Shown: positions 1-10,046 of the stretch, piece by piece | How the letters are laid out: every line of letters starts with the position of its first letter | How positions within the stretch are numbered: position 1 is the first letter of the stretch | From: Gammaproteobacteria bacterium | GTDB taxonomy: Bacteria; Pseudomonadota; Gammaproteobacteria; Pseudomonadales; JADFDG01 | DNA: 64,000 nt | Assembly: GCA_018262975.1 (NCBI GenBank) | Contig: JADFDG010000003.1 | Location: forward strand, 62,001 to 126,000 | Reading direction: 5' to 3' | Translations under genes and position numbers: made by a program | Notes under the pieces: generated by a model | The model's input: only the letters and a program-made list of their open reading frames with translations | Database searches by the model: none | What the model was told of the DNA's origin: nothing

Positions 1-1593
1 GCTCATGTACTGGTACACGGACGCGGCCTTGCTGAACTGGCGCTTGCGCTCGAAATCCAGCGCCAGGTTGTACAGCGGCTCCATCATGTCGTCGCCCAGC
101 GGCACGCGGCGGAATTTCTCCAGCGCCATGTCCAGCTGGCCGGCCTGCTGGAACGCCAGGCCCAGCATGCGGTTGCTTTCCGCCGACTCGGTGTCGGAGC
201 GGCGCTTGCCGGCCTCGGTGACCAGGAAACGGCGGGTGGTGAGCGCCAGGTGGCCGGCGGCCAGCAGCAGCACCGGCAGCATCAGCGGCACCCATTCGCC
301 GCGGGCGGCCAGCAGCCCGATCTCGGTGCCGAACAGCACCACCAGCAGGGTGGCGGATACCGCGGCGCCCATGGCGGCGCCCAGCTTCGGCAGGCCGAAC
401 ATCAGGTAGGCGGCGACCACCAGCAACGCCAGCCAGCGCGCGGCCTCGGCCCACGCCGGCACCGTGAAGAAATCCTCGTTGAGGATGCTGGCGACGCTGT
501 GCGCGAGCACCTGCACCGGGTCGATGGCACCGGCCAGCGGCGTGGTGAGTTTCGAGCCCAGCCCGAAGGCGGTGGGCCCGATCAGCACGATGCGGTCCTT
601 GTACTTGGCGGCGTCGAGCTTGCCGGCATAGACGTCGTAGAAGGAGTCCACCGGGAAGGCGGCTTCCTGGCTGCCGCCACCGTAGAAGAACGAGCGCATG
701 TTCAGTTGCGGGTCGGTCATGATCGACAGCCGGCCCAGCTGCACCCCTTCGCCCAGGCGGACGCGGATGTCCTTCTCGGTCAGGTTCAGGCTGCGTGCGG
801 CAATCTGCAGCGACATCGACGGGAACAGCGCGCCGAAGTGCTCGAGCAGCAGCGGCTCTGTGCGCAACTTGCCATCCGCGGGATCGAGCAGGGTCACCAG
901 GTGGCCGACGGCGCTGCTGCCGGCTGCCAGCGGCTGGATGGGCGGCGCGATCGACAGCGTCGGTTCCGGCAAGGCGACTTCGCCGCTGCCGGCGCCGACC
1001 TCGAGGTTGTCGTCCGGCAGCGCGTAGCGCAGCAGCCACTCCGGTACCGCCTGGTCGGGATTGCCCAGCGGTACACCCGGCACCATCTGCATGCCCAGCA
1101 CCACGCGCCCGGAGCGCTGGATCGCGGCGGCGAGCTTGCTGTCGGTATCCAGGTCGATGGCGGCGAGGTCGAGGCGGGTGCCCAGCTCGGCGACCGGTTC
1201 CTGCAGCGGCCCGGCAATCACCGCGGGGTCGGCCAGCCCGCTGTCCTGGTAGAACTGGCGGATGTCGCGGATGCGCACCAGGCCGGCGTCCTGTTGCGGC
1301 TCGGACACGAACACGGTGAAGCCGATCACCTTCGCGCCGGCGTCGGTCAGCTTGTCGATCATCGTGGCGTGGATGTCGCGCGACCAGGGCCAGCGCCCGA
1401 GGTTGTCTATGCTGGCATCGTCGATGCCGATGACCGCGATGTTCTCGCCGGCATCCTGTGCCGAGGCGCGCACGCCCATGTCGTAGGCGGACAGCTCGAT
1501 GCGGCTGAACGTGTCGCTGAAGCTGAACAGCAAGGCGGCGGCGACCACGATCAACGCGGCGAACCAGTCCGTGGCCCAGAACGAATTCTTCAT
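1..1593 (-). CDS. CHASE2 domain protein with TPR repeats (C-terminus beyond window)
   Basis: This is an inner-membrane sensor-type protein; 531 residues are visible and the gene runs off the left edge. An N-terminal membrane segment (about residues 9-22) is followed by a long periplasmic CHASE2 domain (about 25-330; note 'IAVIGIDDASI' and the 'GRWPWSRD' block). Two or three membrane helices follow (about 385-450), then a cytoplasmic part with at least two TPR-like repeats ('GLAFQQAGQLDMALEKF' and the next repeat). CHASE2 domains are extracytoplasmic sensors usually fused to a kinase, cyclase or GGDEF output; the ligand is generally unknown. The output domain, if present, lies outside the window, so function cannot be fixed. 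The start is the first ATG after a -10-like TAGAAT on the minus strand. Confidence 0.8.
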   Translation of the reverse strand, partial: MKNSFWATDWFAALIVVAAALLFSFSDTFSRIELSAYDMGVRASAQDAGENIAVIGIDDASIDNLGRWPWSRDIHATMIDKLTDAGAKVIGFTVFVSEPQQDAGLVRIRDIRQFYQDSGLADPAVIAGPLQEPVAELGTRLDLAAIDLDTDSKLAAAIQRSGRVVLGMQMVPGVPLGNPDQAVPEWLLRYALPDDNLEVGAGSGEVALPEPTLSIAPPIQPLAAGSSAVGHLVTLLDPADGKLRTEPLLLEHFGALFPSMSLQIAARSLNLTEKDIRVRLGEGVQLGRLSIMTDPQLNMRSFFYGGGSQEAAFPVDSFYDVYAGKLDAAKYKDRIVLIGPTAFGLGSKLTTPLAGAIDPVQVLAHSVASILNEDFFTVPAWAEAARWLALLVVAAYLMFGLPKLGAAMGAAVSATLLVVLFGTEIGLLAARGEWVPLMLPVLLLAAGHLALTTRRFLVTEAGKRRSDTESAESNRMLGLAFQQAGQLDMALEKFRRVPLGDDMMEPLYNLALDFERKRQFSKAASVYQYMS

Positions 1594-1653
1594 GAAGGAT
1601 CCCGTAGCGCGCCGGGGGAAAACGATTGCGGCCGGACAGGGCCGGCCGCAGGC

Positions 1654-1659
1654 ATTCTA
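1654..1659 (-). promoter_or_regulatory. -10-like box upstream of the CHASE2 gene
   Basis: TAGAAT on the minus strand, about 60 bases before the CHASE2 ATG, in the 101-bp gap after mltF. No convincing -35 was found. Confidence 0.3.
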
Positions 1660-1694
1660 TAACAGGGCAGGCGGGGGATGCCTGCCGGAGGCTG

Positions 1695-3122
1695 TCAGTT
1701 GGCGCTGCTGTGCGCCGGGCCGCCCATCGCCAGCATCATCTGGTCGTTGCGGGTGCTGTTGCTGGCCAGTACCAGCAGGTCGTAGTAACGACGCACATGG
1801 CGCACGTAGATGATCGCCTGGGTGGCGCCACGGGCATAGCCGTAACGGGTCTGGGAGTACCAGCGCTGCTGCTTGAGCAGGGCAAGGTTGTCACGCACCT
1901 CCGGCCAGGAATCCGGGTTGCCGCCGCGCTTGCGGGTCAGCTCGCGGGCGTCCAGCACGTGCGACAGGCCGGCGTTATAGGCGGCCAGCGCCATCCAGGT
2001 GCGGTCTGCCTCGGGAATGTCCTTCGGCAGCGCATCGATGATCTGGCGCAGGTACCGCGCACCGCCCTTGATGCTGGCGACCGGATCGGTGCGGTCGTCG
2101 ATGCCCAGTTGCAGCGAGGTCTCCAGGGTCAGCTGCATGATGCCCTGCACGCCGGTGGGCGACTGTGCCGCCGGGTCCCACAGCGATTCCTGGTAGGCGA
2201 CCGCCGCCAGCAGGCGCCAGTCGAGGTTGTTGCGCTCGGCCTCGCGGCGGAACAGGTCCGCGTAGCGCGGCAGGCGGTGGCGGATGGCCTTGTAGAAGCG
2301 CTTGCCGTCGATGCCGGTGAGCGACTGCACGTGGGCGTAGTAGCGATCGCGCAGGGCGGCGACCGTGCCGTCGGCCAGGCGGCGGGCCAGGTAGGCGTTG
2401 GCCAGCTCGCGCAGCGACGGGTCGCCCTTGGCAGTCAGCGCCCAGCCGGTGAAGGCCGGCCGCGGCAGCTCGAAGGCCACGCGCAGGTCAGGATAGAGGT
2501 GGCGATGGAAGTCCCACTCGTTGCTGTCGATCACCGCGCAGCCGGCGCGGTCCTCGTGCACGGCGCCCAGCAGGTTTTCCTCGCTGGCGCCGGCCACCTC
2601 GCGCCAGGTGAAGGTGGCGTTGAAATCGCGGCGCAGGGCTTCCAGCTGGTCGGCGTGCGGGCTGCCGGCAGCGACCAGCAGCGGTCGCTTGCCCAGCGCG
2701 CGTGCATTGGCGGGTACCGGACCGGCGCTGGTGTCGCACACCACGAACTGGGTGACGGACTGCACCGGGATGGAATGGGCAATGGCCGGGTCGGCGACGT
2801 GCTGGGCCTGGCCTACCGCCATGTCGACCTCGCCGGCCGCCAGCAGGTCGCGGCCCTGGCGGGCGCTCTCGACCGGGACGACCTTCAGTTGCACGCCCAG
2901 CTCGCGGGCAAAGCCGCTGGCCAGTTCATAGTCGAAGCCGGCCGGGCCGAAGGAGTTGGTGTAGAAGGAAGCCGGTCCCTGGCGCATGGCCACGACCAGC
3001 TCGCCTTGCTGGCGGACGGTCTCGATGCGGCTCGGTTCGTCGCGTGCGGCAGTCAGCAGCGCACCGGCGGCAATGACCGCGATGGCGATGGCGAACGGCT
3101 TGATGCGCTGGATCCAGATCAT
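1695..3122 (-). CDS. mltF: Membrane-bound lytic murein transglycosylase F
   Basis: Periplasmic, membrane-attached peptidoglycan lytic transglycosylase of 475 residues, the usual MltF length. An N-terminal hydrophobic segment (about residues 10-24) is followed by a solute-binding-protein-like (SBP family 3) regulatory domain (about 40-270). A C-terminal SLT catalytic domain (about 290-450) follows, with the catalytic Glu in 'VAYQESLWDP' and the family motifs 'GVQGIMQLT' and 'AAYNAGLSH'. The enzyme cleaves the MurNAc-GlcNAc bond to give 1,6-anhydro-muropeptides. It is transcribed away from purL, a neighbourhood commonly seen in Gammaproteobacteria. No anomalies were seen. Confidence 0.95.
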   Translation of the reverse strand: MIWIQRIKPFAIAIAVIAAGALLTAARDEPSRIETVRQQGELVVAMRQGPASFYTNSFGPAGFDYELASGFARELGVQLKVVPVESARQGRDLLAAGEVDMAVGQAQHVADPAIAHSIPVQSVTQFVVCDTSAGPVPANARALGKRPLLVAAGSPHADQLEALRRDFNATFTWREVAGASEENLLGAVHEDRAGCAVIDSNEWDFHRHLYPDLRVAFELPRPAFTGWALTAKGDPSLRELANAYLARRLADGTVAALRDRYYAHVQSLTGIDGKRFYKAIRHRLPRYADLFRREAERNNLDWRLLAAVAYQESLWDPAAQSPTGVQGIMQLTLETSLQLGIDDRTDPVASIKGGARYLRQIIDALPKDIPEADRTWMALAAYNAGLSHVLDARELTRKRGGNPDSWPEVRDNLALLKQQRWYSQTRYGYARGATQAIIYVRHVRRYYDLLVLASNSTRNDQMMLAMGGPAHSSAN

Positions 3123-3436
3123 TTTGTGATCTATGTCGCTTCGGTGGGGCGGACCTTATCACAGGGGGATCCCCCCCCCAATGGCATTGTCGGACAGGGG
3201 GTGCTCCTCGCTTGTGAATACGCGACAGGCCGCCGGGCGGTCGCCCCTTCTGGTACCAAATCCCTAGTAAATCCCGGCACTTGGCACCTTCGGGCTAGCG
3301 CCTTCGACAGTCCGTCCCGGGTACCACAAGGCGGCGCACCCCGCGAAAAAGCCCCTGCCCGGCGCTCACGGTGCGCGGCAATCGCCATTATCATTGGCGC
3401 CCGAATTTTGCCCCCTCCCGTTGAGGCCTGCCCCTC
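3123..3436. other. Intergenic region between divergent mltF and purL
   Basis: A 314-bp gap that must hold the promoters of both mltF and purL. It contains a G5-AT-C9 tract at about 3164-3179 and several short GC-rich inverted repeats. No PurR-like operator, RNA gene or credible small ORF could be recognised. Confidence 0.5.
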
Positions 3437-6400
3437 ATGCTGATCCTGCGCGGTGCTCCGGCACTTTCCGCTTTCCGTCTGCGCAAATTGCTGGCTTCGC
3501 TACAGCCGGCCGAAGGACAGGAGGGGCCGGTCACCGGCATCGCGGCCTTCTACATTCACCTGCTGGACAGTGATCCGCTGTCGGCGGCGCAGCAGCAGAC
3601 GCTCGATGCGTTGCTGACCTACGGGCCGAAGGTCGACGCGGTGGCGGCGCCGGCCGACGCCAGCCTGCGTTTCGTGGTACCGCGCCCGGGCACCATCTCG
3701 CCCTGGTCGAGCAAGGCCACCGACATCCTGCACCACTGCGGCCTGACCGGCGTGCGTCGCATCGAGCGCGGCATTGCCTGGTACCTGAGCCTGTCCCGGC
3801 CACTCACCGCCACCGAGGCGGCGGAGGTGGACGCGCGCCTGCACGACCGCATGACCCAGGCGGTATTGCCGGCGCTGGCCGACGGCGCCGTGCTGTTCGG
3901 CGCCCACTCGCCGCGGCCGCTGACCCGGGTGGACGTGCTGGGCGGCGGACGCGCGGCACTGGCGCAGGCCAACAGTGACCTGGGCCTGGCGCTGGCCGAG
4001 GACGAGATCGATTACCTGGTGAAGGCATTCACCGAGCTCGCCCGCAACCCGACTGACGCCGAACTGATGATGTTCGCGCAGGCCAACTCCGAGCATTGCC
4101 GCCACAAGATCTTCAACGCCGACTGGACCATCGACGGCGAGCGCGCCGAGCGCTCGCTGTTCAAGATGATCAAGAACACCTACGAGAAGCACCCGCGCGG
4201 CGTGCTGTCGGCCTACAAGGACAACGCCGCCGTGCTGTCCGGCGCCGTGGGCGGCCGTTTCTTCGCCGACCCGCGCAGCCACGAGTACGGCTACCACCGC
4301 GAGCCCATCCATATCCTGTGCAAGGTGGAAACGCACAACCACCCGACGGCGATCGCGCCTTTCCCGGGTGCCTCCACCGGCTCCGGCGGCGAGATCCGCG
4401 ACGAGGGGGCCACCGGCCGCGGCTCCAAGCCCAAGGCCGGCCTGACCGGCTTCACGGTCTCCAACCTGCGCATCCCCGGCTTCGAACAGCCCTGGGAAGT
4501 GCACTACGGCAAGCCCGGCCGCATCGTGTCGGCGCTGGACATCATGGTCGAGGGCCCGCTCGGTGGCGCGGCCTTCAACAACGAGTTCGGTCGTCCCGCC
4601 ATCTGCGGTTACTTCCGCACCTGGGAGCAGGAAGTCGAGACGCACAACGGCCGCGAGGTGCGTGGCTACCACAAGCCGATCATGATCGCCGGCGGCCTCG
4701 GCAACATCCGCGAGATGCACGTCGAGAAGGACGAGATCAAGGCCGGCGCGAAGGTGATCGTGCTCGGTGGCCCGGCACTGCTGATCGGCCTGGGCGGCGG
4801 CGCCGCCTCGTCGATGGCCAGCGGTGCCTCCAGCGAGAACCTCGACTTCGCGTCGGTGCAGCGTGACAACCCGGAAATGGAACGTCGCTGCCAGGAAGTC
4901 ATCGACGCCTGCTGGGCGCTGGGCGACGCCAACCCGATCGTGTCCATCCACGACGTCGGCGCCGGCGGCCTGTCCAACGCGCTGCCGGAACTGGTCAACG
5001 AGTGGAACCGCGGCGCGCGCTTCGACCTGCGCAAGGTGCCCAACGACGAGCCGGGCATGAGTCCGGTCGAGATCTGGTGCAACGAGGCGCAGGAGCGCTA
5101 CGTGCTGGCGGTGGACCCGGAGAACCTGCACCTGTTCGAGGCGTTCTGCCGTCGCGAGCGCGCGCCCTACGCCGTGCTCGGCGAGGCCACCGACGAGCGC
5201 CGCCTGGTGGTCAGCGACCCGCTGTTCGCCAACGACCCGGTGGACATGCCCATGCAGGTGCTGCTCGGCAAGCCGCCGAAGATGCAGCGCAGCTTCGACC
5301 GCAAGCGCGTCGAACAGCCGCCGCTGGCGCTGCCGAAACTGCCGCTGTCCGAACTGATCGACCGCGTGCTGAAGCTGCCGACGGTGGCCTCCAAGTCCTT
5401 CCTCATCACCATCGGTGACCGCTCGGTGACCGGCCTGGTGGCGCGCGAGCAGATGGTCGGCCCCTGGCAGGTGCCGGTGGCCGATTGCGCCGTCACCGCC
5501 GCTGCCTTCGACACCTTTGCCGGCGAGGCGATGAGCATGGGCGAGCGCACGCCGCTGGCACTCATCGACCCGGCGGCGTCCGGCCGCATGGCCATCGGCG
5601 AGGCGGTGACCAACATCGCCTGCGCACGCATCGACGGCATCGACCGCATCAAGCTGTCGGCCAACTGGATGGCCGCGGCCAGCCACCCGGGCGAGAACCA
5701 GGCGCTGTACGACACCGTGCATGCCGTCGGCATGGAGTTCTGCCCGAAGCTGGGCATCACCATCCCGGTGGGCAAGGACTCCATGTCCATGCGCACCGTG
5801 TGGGACGACAACGGCGTGCAGAAGGCGGTCACCGCCCCGCTGTCGCTGATCGTCACCGCTTTTGCGCCGGTGCTGGATATCCGCAAGACCGTCACGCCGC
5901 AACTGCGCGCGGACATCGACAACGTGCTGCTGCTGGTCGACCTCGGCGCCGGCCGCAACCGCCTCGGCGGCTCGGCGCTGGCGCAGGTCTGCAACCAGCT
6001 CGGCCACGTGGCGCCGGACATCGACGCCGACGTGCTCAAGCGCTTCTTCGTCGCCATGCAGCAACTGCTTGAGGAAGGTCTGCTGCTGGCCTACCACGAC
6101 CGCAGCGACGGCGGCCTGGTCGCCACCCTGCTGGAAATGGCCTTTGCCGGCCGCTGCGGCCTGGACATCGACATTGCCACCCTGCGCGGCGGCTACGGCG
6201 GCATCGAGGGCGTGCTGTTCAGCGAGGAACTGGGTGCCGTGCTCGCGGTGCGCAGCGCCGATACCGCGCGCGTGCTCAAGGTGCTGGCGCAACACGGGCT
6301 GGACGGGCAAACGCACGGCATCGGCCGCGCGGTGCCGGAACAGCAGGTGGTCATCCACGACAACGGCGTGGAGTTGTTCGCCGACACGCGCTCCCGCCTG

Positions 6401-7345
6401 CAGCAGGCGTGGGCCGAGACCAGCTTCCGCATCCAGGCGCTGCGCGACAACCCGGATTGCGCGCAGCAGGAATTCGACGCCATCAACGACAACCAGGACC
6501 CGGGCCTGAACGTGCAGGTGACCTTCGATCACCGCGTTGACGTGACCGCCCCCTACCTGAACCTGGCGCGCCCGCGCGTGGCCATCCTGCGCGAGCAGGG
6601 CGTTAACGGCCACGTGGAAATGGCGGCGGCCTTCGATCGCGCCGGCTTCACCGCCGTGGACGTGCACATGAGCGACGTGATCGCCGGCGACGTGTCGCTC
6701 ACCGACATGCGCGGCCTGGTCGCCTGCGGCGGCTTCTCCTACGGCGACGTGCTGGGCGCCGGCGGCGGCTGGGCGAAGTCGGTGCTGTTCAATCCGCGCG
6801 CACGCGATGCCTTCAGCGCCTTCTTCCACCGCAACGACACCTTCGCGCTGGGTATCTGCAACGGTTGCCAGATGCTCTCGCAGCTCAAGGATCTGATCCC
6901 GGGCGCCGACCTGTGGCCGCGCTTCGTGCGCAATACCGGCGAGCAGTTCGAGGCGCGCACGGCGCTGGTGGAAGTGCTCGATTCGCCGTCGGTGCTGCTG
7001 CGCGGCATGGCCGGCACGCGCATCCCCATCGCGGTGGCGCACGGGGAGGGCCGCGTGGAAGCGACGGTGGACATGCTGGCGCAGAACGCGCAGTCGAAGC
7101 TGGTGTCGCTGCGCTACGTGGACAACTACGGCGAGGCCACCGAGCGCTACCCGTTCAACCCGAACGGCTCGGCCGGCGGCGTCACCGGTTTCACCACCCG
7201 CGACGGCCGCGTGACGATCATGATGCCGCACCCGGAGCGCGTGTTCCGCACCGTGCAGCAGTCGTGGATCCCGGATGCCTGGCGCGACCACGAGGACGCC
7301 CCCTGGCTGCGCCTGTTCCGCAACGCCCGCGTGTGGGTGGGTTGA
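3437..7345 (+). CDS. purL: Phosphoribosylformylglycinamidine synthase (large single-chain form)
   Basis: Fourth step of de novo purine synthesis: FGAR + Gln + ATP give FGAM. At 1302 residues it is the fused proteobacterial form. In order: an N-terminal PurS-like domain (about 1-150); a linker with '[11 protein letters not shown]' (about 215); two AIRS-type synthetase halves (about 230-640 and 650-1000); and a class I glutaminase domain with nucleophile Cys1141 in 'GICNGCQ' and the C-terminal 'PHPERVFR' His/Glu. The full protein is intact. The next gene follows after 34 bp. The reverse strand is also open over almost the whole gene, an effect of GC-rich codon use. Confidence 0.98.
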   Translation: MLILRGAPALSAFRLRKLLASLQPAEGQEGPVTGIAAFYIHLLDSDPLSAAQQQTLDALLTYGPKVDAVAAPADASLRFVVPRPGTISPWSSKATDILHHCGLTGVRRIERGIAWYLSLSRPLTATEAAEVDARLHDRMTQAVLPALADGAVLFGAHSPRPLTRVDVLGGGRAALAQANSDLGLALAEDEIDYLVKAFTELARNPTDAELMMFAQANSEHCRHKIFNADWTIDGERAERSLFKMIKNTYEKHPRGVLSAYKDNAAVLSGAVGGRFFADPRSHEYGYHREPIHILCKVETHNHPTAIAPFPGASTGSGGEIRDEGATGRGSKPKAGLTGFTVSNLRIPGFEQPWEVHYGKPGRIVSALDIMVEGPLGGAAFNNEFGRPAICGYFRTWEQEVETHNGREVRGYHKPIMIAGGLGNIREMHVEKDEIKAGAKVIVLGGPALLIGLGGGAASSMASGASSENLDFASVQRDNPEMERRCQEVIDACWALGDANPIVSIHDVGAGGLSNALPELVNEWNRGARFDLRKVPNDEPGMSPVEIWCNEAQERYVLAVDPENLHLFEAFCRRERAPYAVLGEATDERRLVVSDPLFANDPVDMPMQVLLGKPPKMQRSFDRKRVEQPPLALPKLPLSELIDRVLKLPTVASKSFLITIGDRSVTGLVAREQMVGPWQVPVADCAVTAAAFDTFAGEAMSMGERTPLALIDPAASGRMAIGEAVTNIACARIDGIDRIKLSANWMAAASHPGENQALYDTVHAVGMEFCPKLGITIPVGKDSMSMRTVWDDNGVQKAVTAPLSLIVTAFAPVLDIRKTVTPQLRADIDNVLLLVDLGAGRNRLGGSALAQVCNQLGHVAPDIDADVLKRFFVAMQQLLEEGLLLAYHDRSDGGLVATLLEMAFAGRCGLDIDIATLRGGYGGIEGVLFSEELGAVLAVRSADTARVLKVLAQHGLDGQTHGIGRAVPEQQVVIHDNGVELFADTRSRLQQAWAETSFRIQALRDNPDCAQQEFDAINDNQDPGLNVQVTFDHRVDVTAPYLNLARPRVAILREQGVNGHVEMAAAFDRAGFTAVDVHMSDVIAGDVSLTDMRGLVACGGFSYGDVLGAGGGWAKSVLFNPRARDAFSAFFHRNDTFALGICNGCQMLSQLKDLIPGADLWPRFVRNTGEQFEARTALVEVLDSPSVLLRGMAGTRIPIAVAHGEGRVEATVDMLAQNAQSKLVSLRYVDNYGEATERYPFNPNGSAGGVTGFTTRDGRVTIMMPHPERVFRTVQQSWIPDAWRDHEDAPWLRLFRNARVWVG

Positions 7346-7379
7346 ACGGCCGCCTTCGACGGATGAGGAGTACGTCACG

Positions 7380-8054
7380 ATGACCGAGACGCGAGACCAT
7401 TACGGGCTGGGTGATTTCCGCATCGGCGAGCCGCCGGAGCCCACGCCCGAATACCTGGTGCGTCGGCGCATCGGTGCCGCGCTGAAGGACATCACCGACC
7501 GCATGGTGCGCTGCGACGCCGACGTCGAAGCGCTCGAGGCCATCGCCGCCGAGCTCGAGGCGACCGCGGCGAAAACCGGCGGCTTCGGGCGGCGCTCGCA
7601 GTCGGCCATCTACCAGAAGTTCTTCGCGCGCACTGCCTCGCGCCAGGACGTGCTCGACATCCTCGACTACGAGATCTTCACCGGGCGCTCCACGCCGATC
7701 TCGCCGCCGATGGAACTGTGGCTGGACGGCGACAAGGTGCGTGGCAAGGCCAACCTCGGCATTACCTTCCAGGGTCCGCCGGGGCGCGTGCACGGCGGCG
7801 TCATCGCGGCGATGCTCGACGTGCTGATGGCGAAGACCCAGGACCTGTCCGGCAGCGTCGGCGTGACCGGCACCCTGAACATCCGCTACATCCGCGCCAC
7901 GCCGCTGAAGACCAACATCGACATGGAAGCGCGCATCCTGCGCACCGAGGGGCGCAAGCTGTTCTGCGAGGGCCGCTTCTTCGTCAACGGCGAGCAGACC
8001 GTGCACGCCGAGGGTATCTGGATCGCCATGGCGGAATCGTTCCGCGGCAAGTGA
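7380..8054 (+). CDS. PaaI-type hotdog thioesterase
   Basis: A 224-residue protein with a C-terminal hotdog fold (about 110-220). The helix/glycine segment 'GRVHGGVIAAMLDVLMA' is the hallmark of PaaI-type acyl-CoA thioesterases; the His-Gly-Gly lies where such enzymes bind the thioester carbonyl. The N-terminal ~100 residues are helical and carry no motif I recognise. The start was set at the ATG preceded by GAGGAG with 9-base spacing; an upstream in-frame extension would run into purL. The substrate is unknown. It may be co-transcribed with purL and the next two genes. Confidence 0.85.
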   Translation: MTETRDHYGLGDFRIGEPPEPTPEYLVRRRIGAALKDITDRMVRCDADVEALEAIAAELEATAAKTGGFGRRSQSAIYQKFFARTASRQDVLDILDYEIFTGRSTPISPPMELWLDGDKVRGKANLGITFQGPPGRVHGGVIAAMLDVLMAKTQDLSGSVGVTGTLNIRYIRATPLKTNIDMEARILRTEGRKLFCEGRFFVNGEQTVHAEGIWIAMAESFRGK

Positions 8055-8078
8055 CGGCCCGCCGGGCCGGGAGGGGTG

Positions 8079-8390
8079 ATGTACCAGTTGTCCTTCTACG
8101 TACCCGACTCGCACCTGGAGACGGTGAAGTCCGCGGTGTTTGCCGCCGGTGGCGGCACGCTCGGCAACTACGACAATTGCGCCTGGCAGGTGCAGGGGCA
8201 GGGCCAGTTCCGCCCGCGCTCAGGTGCCAACCCGCACATCGGCAGCGTAGGCCAGATCGAGCACGTGCCGGAGTGGCGCGTGGAACTCGTCGTGCGTGAC
8301 GAGGACATCCGCGCCGTGGTCGCCGCCATGCGCCGCGCGCATCCCTACGAGGAACCGGCCTTCGCGGTCGTCAGGCTGGAGGATTTCTGA
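8079..8390 (+). CDS. NIF3/YqfO-type small protein (CutA-like fold)
   Basis: A 103-residue protein resembling the stand-alone insertion domain of the NIF3/YqfO family: 'YQLSFYVPDSHLETVKSAVF', then 'GxxxxYDNCAWQ', 'GxGQFRPRSGANP' and the C-terminal 'RRAHPYEEPAFAVVRLE'. The HPYEEPA segment is typical. Such proteins are widespread in Proteobacteria and their biochemical role is unsettled; this one lacks the metal-binding NIF3 core. A GTG three bases upstream is in frame, but the ATG fits the AGGGG ribosome site as well. Its TGA overlaps the ATG of the next gene (TGATG), implying coupling. Confidence 0.8.
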   Translation: MYQLSFYVPDSHLETVKSAVFAAGGGTLGNYDNCAWQVQGQGQFRPRSGANPHIGSVGQIEHVPEWRVELVVRDEDIRAVVAAMRRAHPYEEPAFAVVRLEDF

Positions 8391-9298
8391 TGGGCACGCT
8401 CACCTGGCTGCACGGGGTCGCCGATGCCGGCGGCACGAAGATCGCTTACGAGATCACCGGTCCGCAAAATGGTGAGCCGCTGCTGCTGGTGGCCGGCCTG
8501 TCCATGCAGTTGATCCACTGGCCGGCGCCGTTGTGCGAGCTGCTGGTGCAGAAGGGCTTCCGCGTGATCCGTTTCGACAACCGCGACATCGGCCTGTCCG
8601 GCAGCGGCAATGCCCGCGTGCCGTTCCACCTGCAGAAGGACATGCTGCGCGCGAAGTTCGGCGCGAAGGTCGCCGCCAACTACACGCTGCACGAGCTGGC
8701 GCGTGATGCCGTGGCCCTGCTCGATGCGCTGGGCATCGCCCGCGCGCACCTGGTGGGCGTGTCGATGGGCGGCATGATCTCGCAGATCGTCGCCGCCACG
8801 TACCCGCAACGCGTGCTGTCGCTGACCTCCATCATGTCCAGCACCAACAGCCCGAAGCTGCCGATGCCGAAACTGTCGGTGCTGTTCCGCCTGGCGCCGC
8901 CGTTCGGCGTGAAGCACGATCGCGCCTCGGTGGTCGCGCGCACGGTGGCGCTATTCGAGGCGATCGGCAGTCCGGGTTTTCCCACGCCGGCGGAGGAGCG
9001 CCAGCGGATGGCGGAGGCGGCCTTCGACCGCGCCTATCGCCCGGCCGGCATCGCCCGCCAGACGCACGGCATCCTCGCCACCGGTTCCTTCGAGGAACTG
9101 CTGGGCAACGTCACGGCGCCGACCCAGGTGATCCATGGCCTCGATGATCCGCTGGTGCACGTGGCCGGCGGCAAGCGCAGCGCGCAACTGATCCGCGGCG
9201 CGCGCCTGGAGCTCATCAAGGGCATGGGCCACGATTTCCCGCCGGGATTGCACGGCACCTGGGTCGAACTGGTGGCGGCCAACGCCGCGCGCGCCTGA
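8390..9298 (+). CDS. Alpha/beta hydrolase
   Basis: A cytoplasmic 302-residue alpha/beta-fold hydrolase. Visible features: the strand/oxyanion region 'LLLVAGLSMQLIHW', the 'RFDNRDIGLS' motif, nucleophile elbow 'GVSMGG' with Ser125, acid Asp in 'HGLDDPLV', and His in 'KGMGHDFP'. It matches the family of hydrolases annotated near aclacinomycin methylesterase RdmC-like proteins, but the true substrate cannot be read from the sequence. It starts on the last base of the preceding stop codon. There is no signal peptide. Confidence 0.88.
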   Translation: MGTLTWLHGVADAGGTKIAYEITGPQNGEPLLLVAGLSMQLIHWPAPLCELLVQKGFRVIRFDNRDIGLSGSGNARVPFHLQKDMLRAKFGAKVAANYTLHELARDAVALLDALGIARAHLVGVSMGGMISQIVAATYPQRVLSLTSIMSSTNSPKLPMPKLSVLFRLAPPFGVKHDRASVVARTVALFEAIGSPGFPTPAEERQRMAEAAFDRAYRPAGIARQTHGILATGSFEELLGNVTAPTQVIHGLDDPLVHVAGGKRSAQLIRGARLELIKGMGHDFPPGLHGTWVELVAANAARA

Positions 9299-9376
9299 GT
9301 GCGCGCGTTGACCTGCGTCGGGTCCGGACGGTGCGGTTGGCGCTAGGCTCTGCACGAATCATCGGGAGTACGCCCC

Positions 9377-10042
9377 ATGCGCAAGTCACTGTCCCTGCTG
9401 CTGTCCGCTGCTGCCTTGCTGGTGGCTACCCCGCCGGCCATCGGCGCCGATCTCAAGCTCGACCGGCCGGTGGCTGCCGCGGCGGCGTCGCCTGCCCGTG
9501 AAAGGCAGCAGGTCACCGAGGCCGTGCGCGGCCTGGGGTTCACCGTCGGTGCGGTAGTGCCCGCCGGCAAGGGTGCCTGGGACGTGCACGTCGAGCAGTT
9601 CGATCCCGCCCGCGCCAGCCAGGCCATGCGCGGGGTGGTGCGCGGCGCCGCCACGCCGTTCGCCCTGCCGGGCAAGGCCATGGCCGTGCGCGAAGGCATT
9701 CGCGGAGGCGGTGTCCGCCCGGGTGGTGGTGGCCGTGCCGATGACGAGGACGGCTCGCAGACCGGCGCCGGCGGCGGCAGCGGCGAGCAGCCGGATGACC
9801 CGTTCGGTATCGGCGGGCAGGGTGGTGGCGACGCGGGCGGTGAGAACGACGGCGGTGGCAGCGCCACCGGCGCCGGCCAGGGCGGCGGCGAACCCCAGCC
9901 CAGCGGTGGCGGGCGTTCGCGCGCCGGCACCTTGCGGGTGAGCGTCCAGGCGGACGGCGTGCTGCGCGTCGATGCCGCCAGCCTGCGCGGCCTGGGCCTG
10001 TCGGTCGGTCGCCAGCAGGCCGGCAACCTGCAGGTGCGCTGA
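9377..10042 (+). CDS. Secreted glycine-rich protein of unknown function
   Basis: A 221-residue protein that I do not recognise. It has a Sec signal peptide (about 1-23, 'LLLSAAALLVATPPAIGA'). A short globular part (about 24-105) looks like a small alpha/beta module ('QQVTEAVRGLGFTVGAV'). A low-complexity stretch of Gly/Asp/Ser/Gln (about 108-180) follows, and then a C-terminal module 'TLRVSVQADGVLRVDAASLRGLGLSVG'. Export to the periplasm is likely. The gene stands alone, 78 bp after the hydrolase, and ends 4 bp from the convergent Nudix gene. The low-complexity centre looks like a flexible linker. Confidence 0.7.
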   Translation: MRKSLSLLLSAAALLVATPPAIGADLKLDRPVAAAAASPARERQQVTEAVRGLGFTVGAVVPAGKGAWDVHVEQFDPARASQAMRGVVRGAATPFALPGKAMAVREGIRGGGVRPGGGGRADDEDGSQTGAGGGSGEQPDDPFGIGGQGGGDAGGENDGGGSATGAGQGGGEPQPSGGGRSRAGTLRVSVQADGVLRVDAASLRGLGLSVGRQQAGNLQVR

Positions 10043-10046
10043 GCCC

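Noticed and set aside
250-1662. Long plus-strand open frame opposite the CHASE2 gene
   Set aside because: No domain; Gln/His/Arg-rich shadow. The minus strand encodes a recognisable CHASE2-TPR protein.
3160-3180. G5-AT-C9 tract before purL as another copy of the palindromic repeat
   Set aside because: It lacks the ATG centre in the right context and the GAGA flank; probably a simple homopolymer run.
3500-7378. Very long open frame (about 1290 codons) antisense to purL
   Set aside because: The composition (His/Ala/Gly/Val-rich, no domain) is that of a reverse-strand shadow of a GC-rich gene; purL itself is complete and fully conserved.
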